From contig NZ_RKRG01000003.1 in assembly GCF_003814835.1 (NCBI RefSeq), positions 62,001 through 126,000 on the forward strand: DNA of 64,000 nt, given 5' to 3'. A program made the position numbers and the translations under genes. This DNA comes from Methanobrevibacter gottschalkii DSM 11977 (GTDB lineage: Archaea > Methanobacteriota > Methanobacteria > Methanobacteriales > Methanobacteriaceae). This document shows, piece by piece, positions 63,777 through 64,000 of this stretch (the stretch's first letter is position 1; every line of letters starts with the position of its first letter). The notes beneath the pieces are model-generated. The model had not been told where the DNA came from and did no database searches. It was given only the letters and a program-made list of their open reading frames with translations.

Positions 63777-64000
63777 CTAAAATTTTTCGATTGTAAAATT
63801 ATCAAATTCTTTATTTAATTTGATCCCAGTTGGGGTTTTTATTATTTTAAGTCCAGATAAACTGTCACATGAACATAAAACATTTTGTTCAGGATGGGTT
63901 CCGGGGATAATATTACAATTTAGGTTAACTTCATCACCAATTGATATAACAGTTTCTAAACGTTTAGTTGAAGGATGGTCTTTGTTTAAAATGATAAGTG
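63777..64000 (-). CDS. Partial gene, C-terminal fragment, unknown family
   Basis: Open on the minus strand from the window end to TAG 63777, at least 73 residues. Contains GTHPEQNVLCSCDSLSGLK and ends FDNFTIEKF. The next gene, DUF116, begins eight bases after its stop, so they share an operon. Too little is visible to name it. Confidence 0.6.
   Translation of the reverse strand, partial: LIILNKDHPSTKRLETVISIGDEVNLNCNIIPGTHPEQNVLCSCDSLSGLKIIKTPTGIKLNKEFDNFTIEKF

Overview
This window looks like chromosome of a Methanobacteriales methanogen, most likely Methanobrevibacter. It is very AT-rich. The evidence is archaeal information-processing genes (L15e, exosome Rrp4/Rrp41/Rrp42, SBDS, proteasome alpha, RNase P subunits p30 and Pop5, archaeal-type ProS, ValS and PheT), archaeal lipid genes (EgsA, HMG-CoA reductase), the F420 gene cofC, a GGAA-N6-TTCC NrpR-type site before amt-glnK, and large secreted beta-helix/Ig adhesin-like proteins of the kind common in host-associated Methanobrevibacter. 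The species cannot be fixed from the sequence. There is no CRISPR array, IS element or rRNA. One tRNA gene is present.

Layout. 0-1.7 kb: L15e, a COG1325 exosome-associated protein and a small secreted protein. 1.7-12 kb: an accessory stretch with an orphan AAA ATPase behind tandem repeats, a decayed TfoX-like gene, an AhpD-like protein, a CPBP protease divergent from a DUF6110/P1B-ATPase pair with two shared palindromes, an ABC transporter pair, a YjbR protein and a frameshifted MFS transporter. 12-18.5 kb: surE, the proS-cofC-thiD operon, and the egsA-UPF0179-rpiA operon. 18.5-23.6 kb: two divergent beta-helix surface proteins. 23.7-33.1 kb: YjbQ, pheT, valS, SpoIIM-like, PH-domain, aroA-nth. 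33.2-41.1 kb: a sulfur and cysteine island (cysK, cysE, a Cys-rich HTH regulator, tRNA-Cys, cysS, an O-acetylhomoserine sulfhydrylase-type enzyme, nifS/iscS, iscU, superoxide reductase). 41.2-46.9 kb: an archaeal RecJ-like protein and a group of zinc-ribbon proteins. 47-52.3 kb: the RNase P/proteasome/exosome cluster. 52.3-56.4 kb: a minus-strand operon (mobA, membrane protein, cbiT, ubiX, HD phosphohydrolase, small secreted protein). 56.7-58.3 kb: amt-glnK. 58.4-59.7 kb: aroD and an S26 peptidase. 60.1-63.1 kb: an unknown gene, sucD, hmgA and a small protein. 63.1 kb to the end: DUF116 and a partial gene.

The most interesting observations are these. A 14-bp palindrome, ATAAC-N4-GTTAT, recurs before cysK, cysE and the sulfhydrylase gene, and suggests a local sulfur regulon, perhaps run by the HTH protein encoded in the same island. 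A protein carries seven zinc ribbons, six of them with an unusual C-x-C first knuckle and exactly ten residues before the second knuckle; its neighbour combines zinc ribbons with an HExxH motif. Paired TTTAGGTATACCTAAA-like sites control the metal-ATPase locus. The archaeal exosome superoperon appears split, with L15e-COG1325 about 46 kb from rnp3-rnp2-psmA-exosome. Decay is visible as a TfoX-like pseudogene, an MFS frameshift and several coding scraps.
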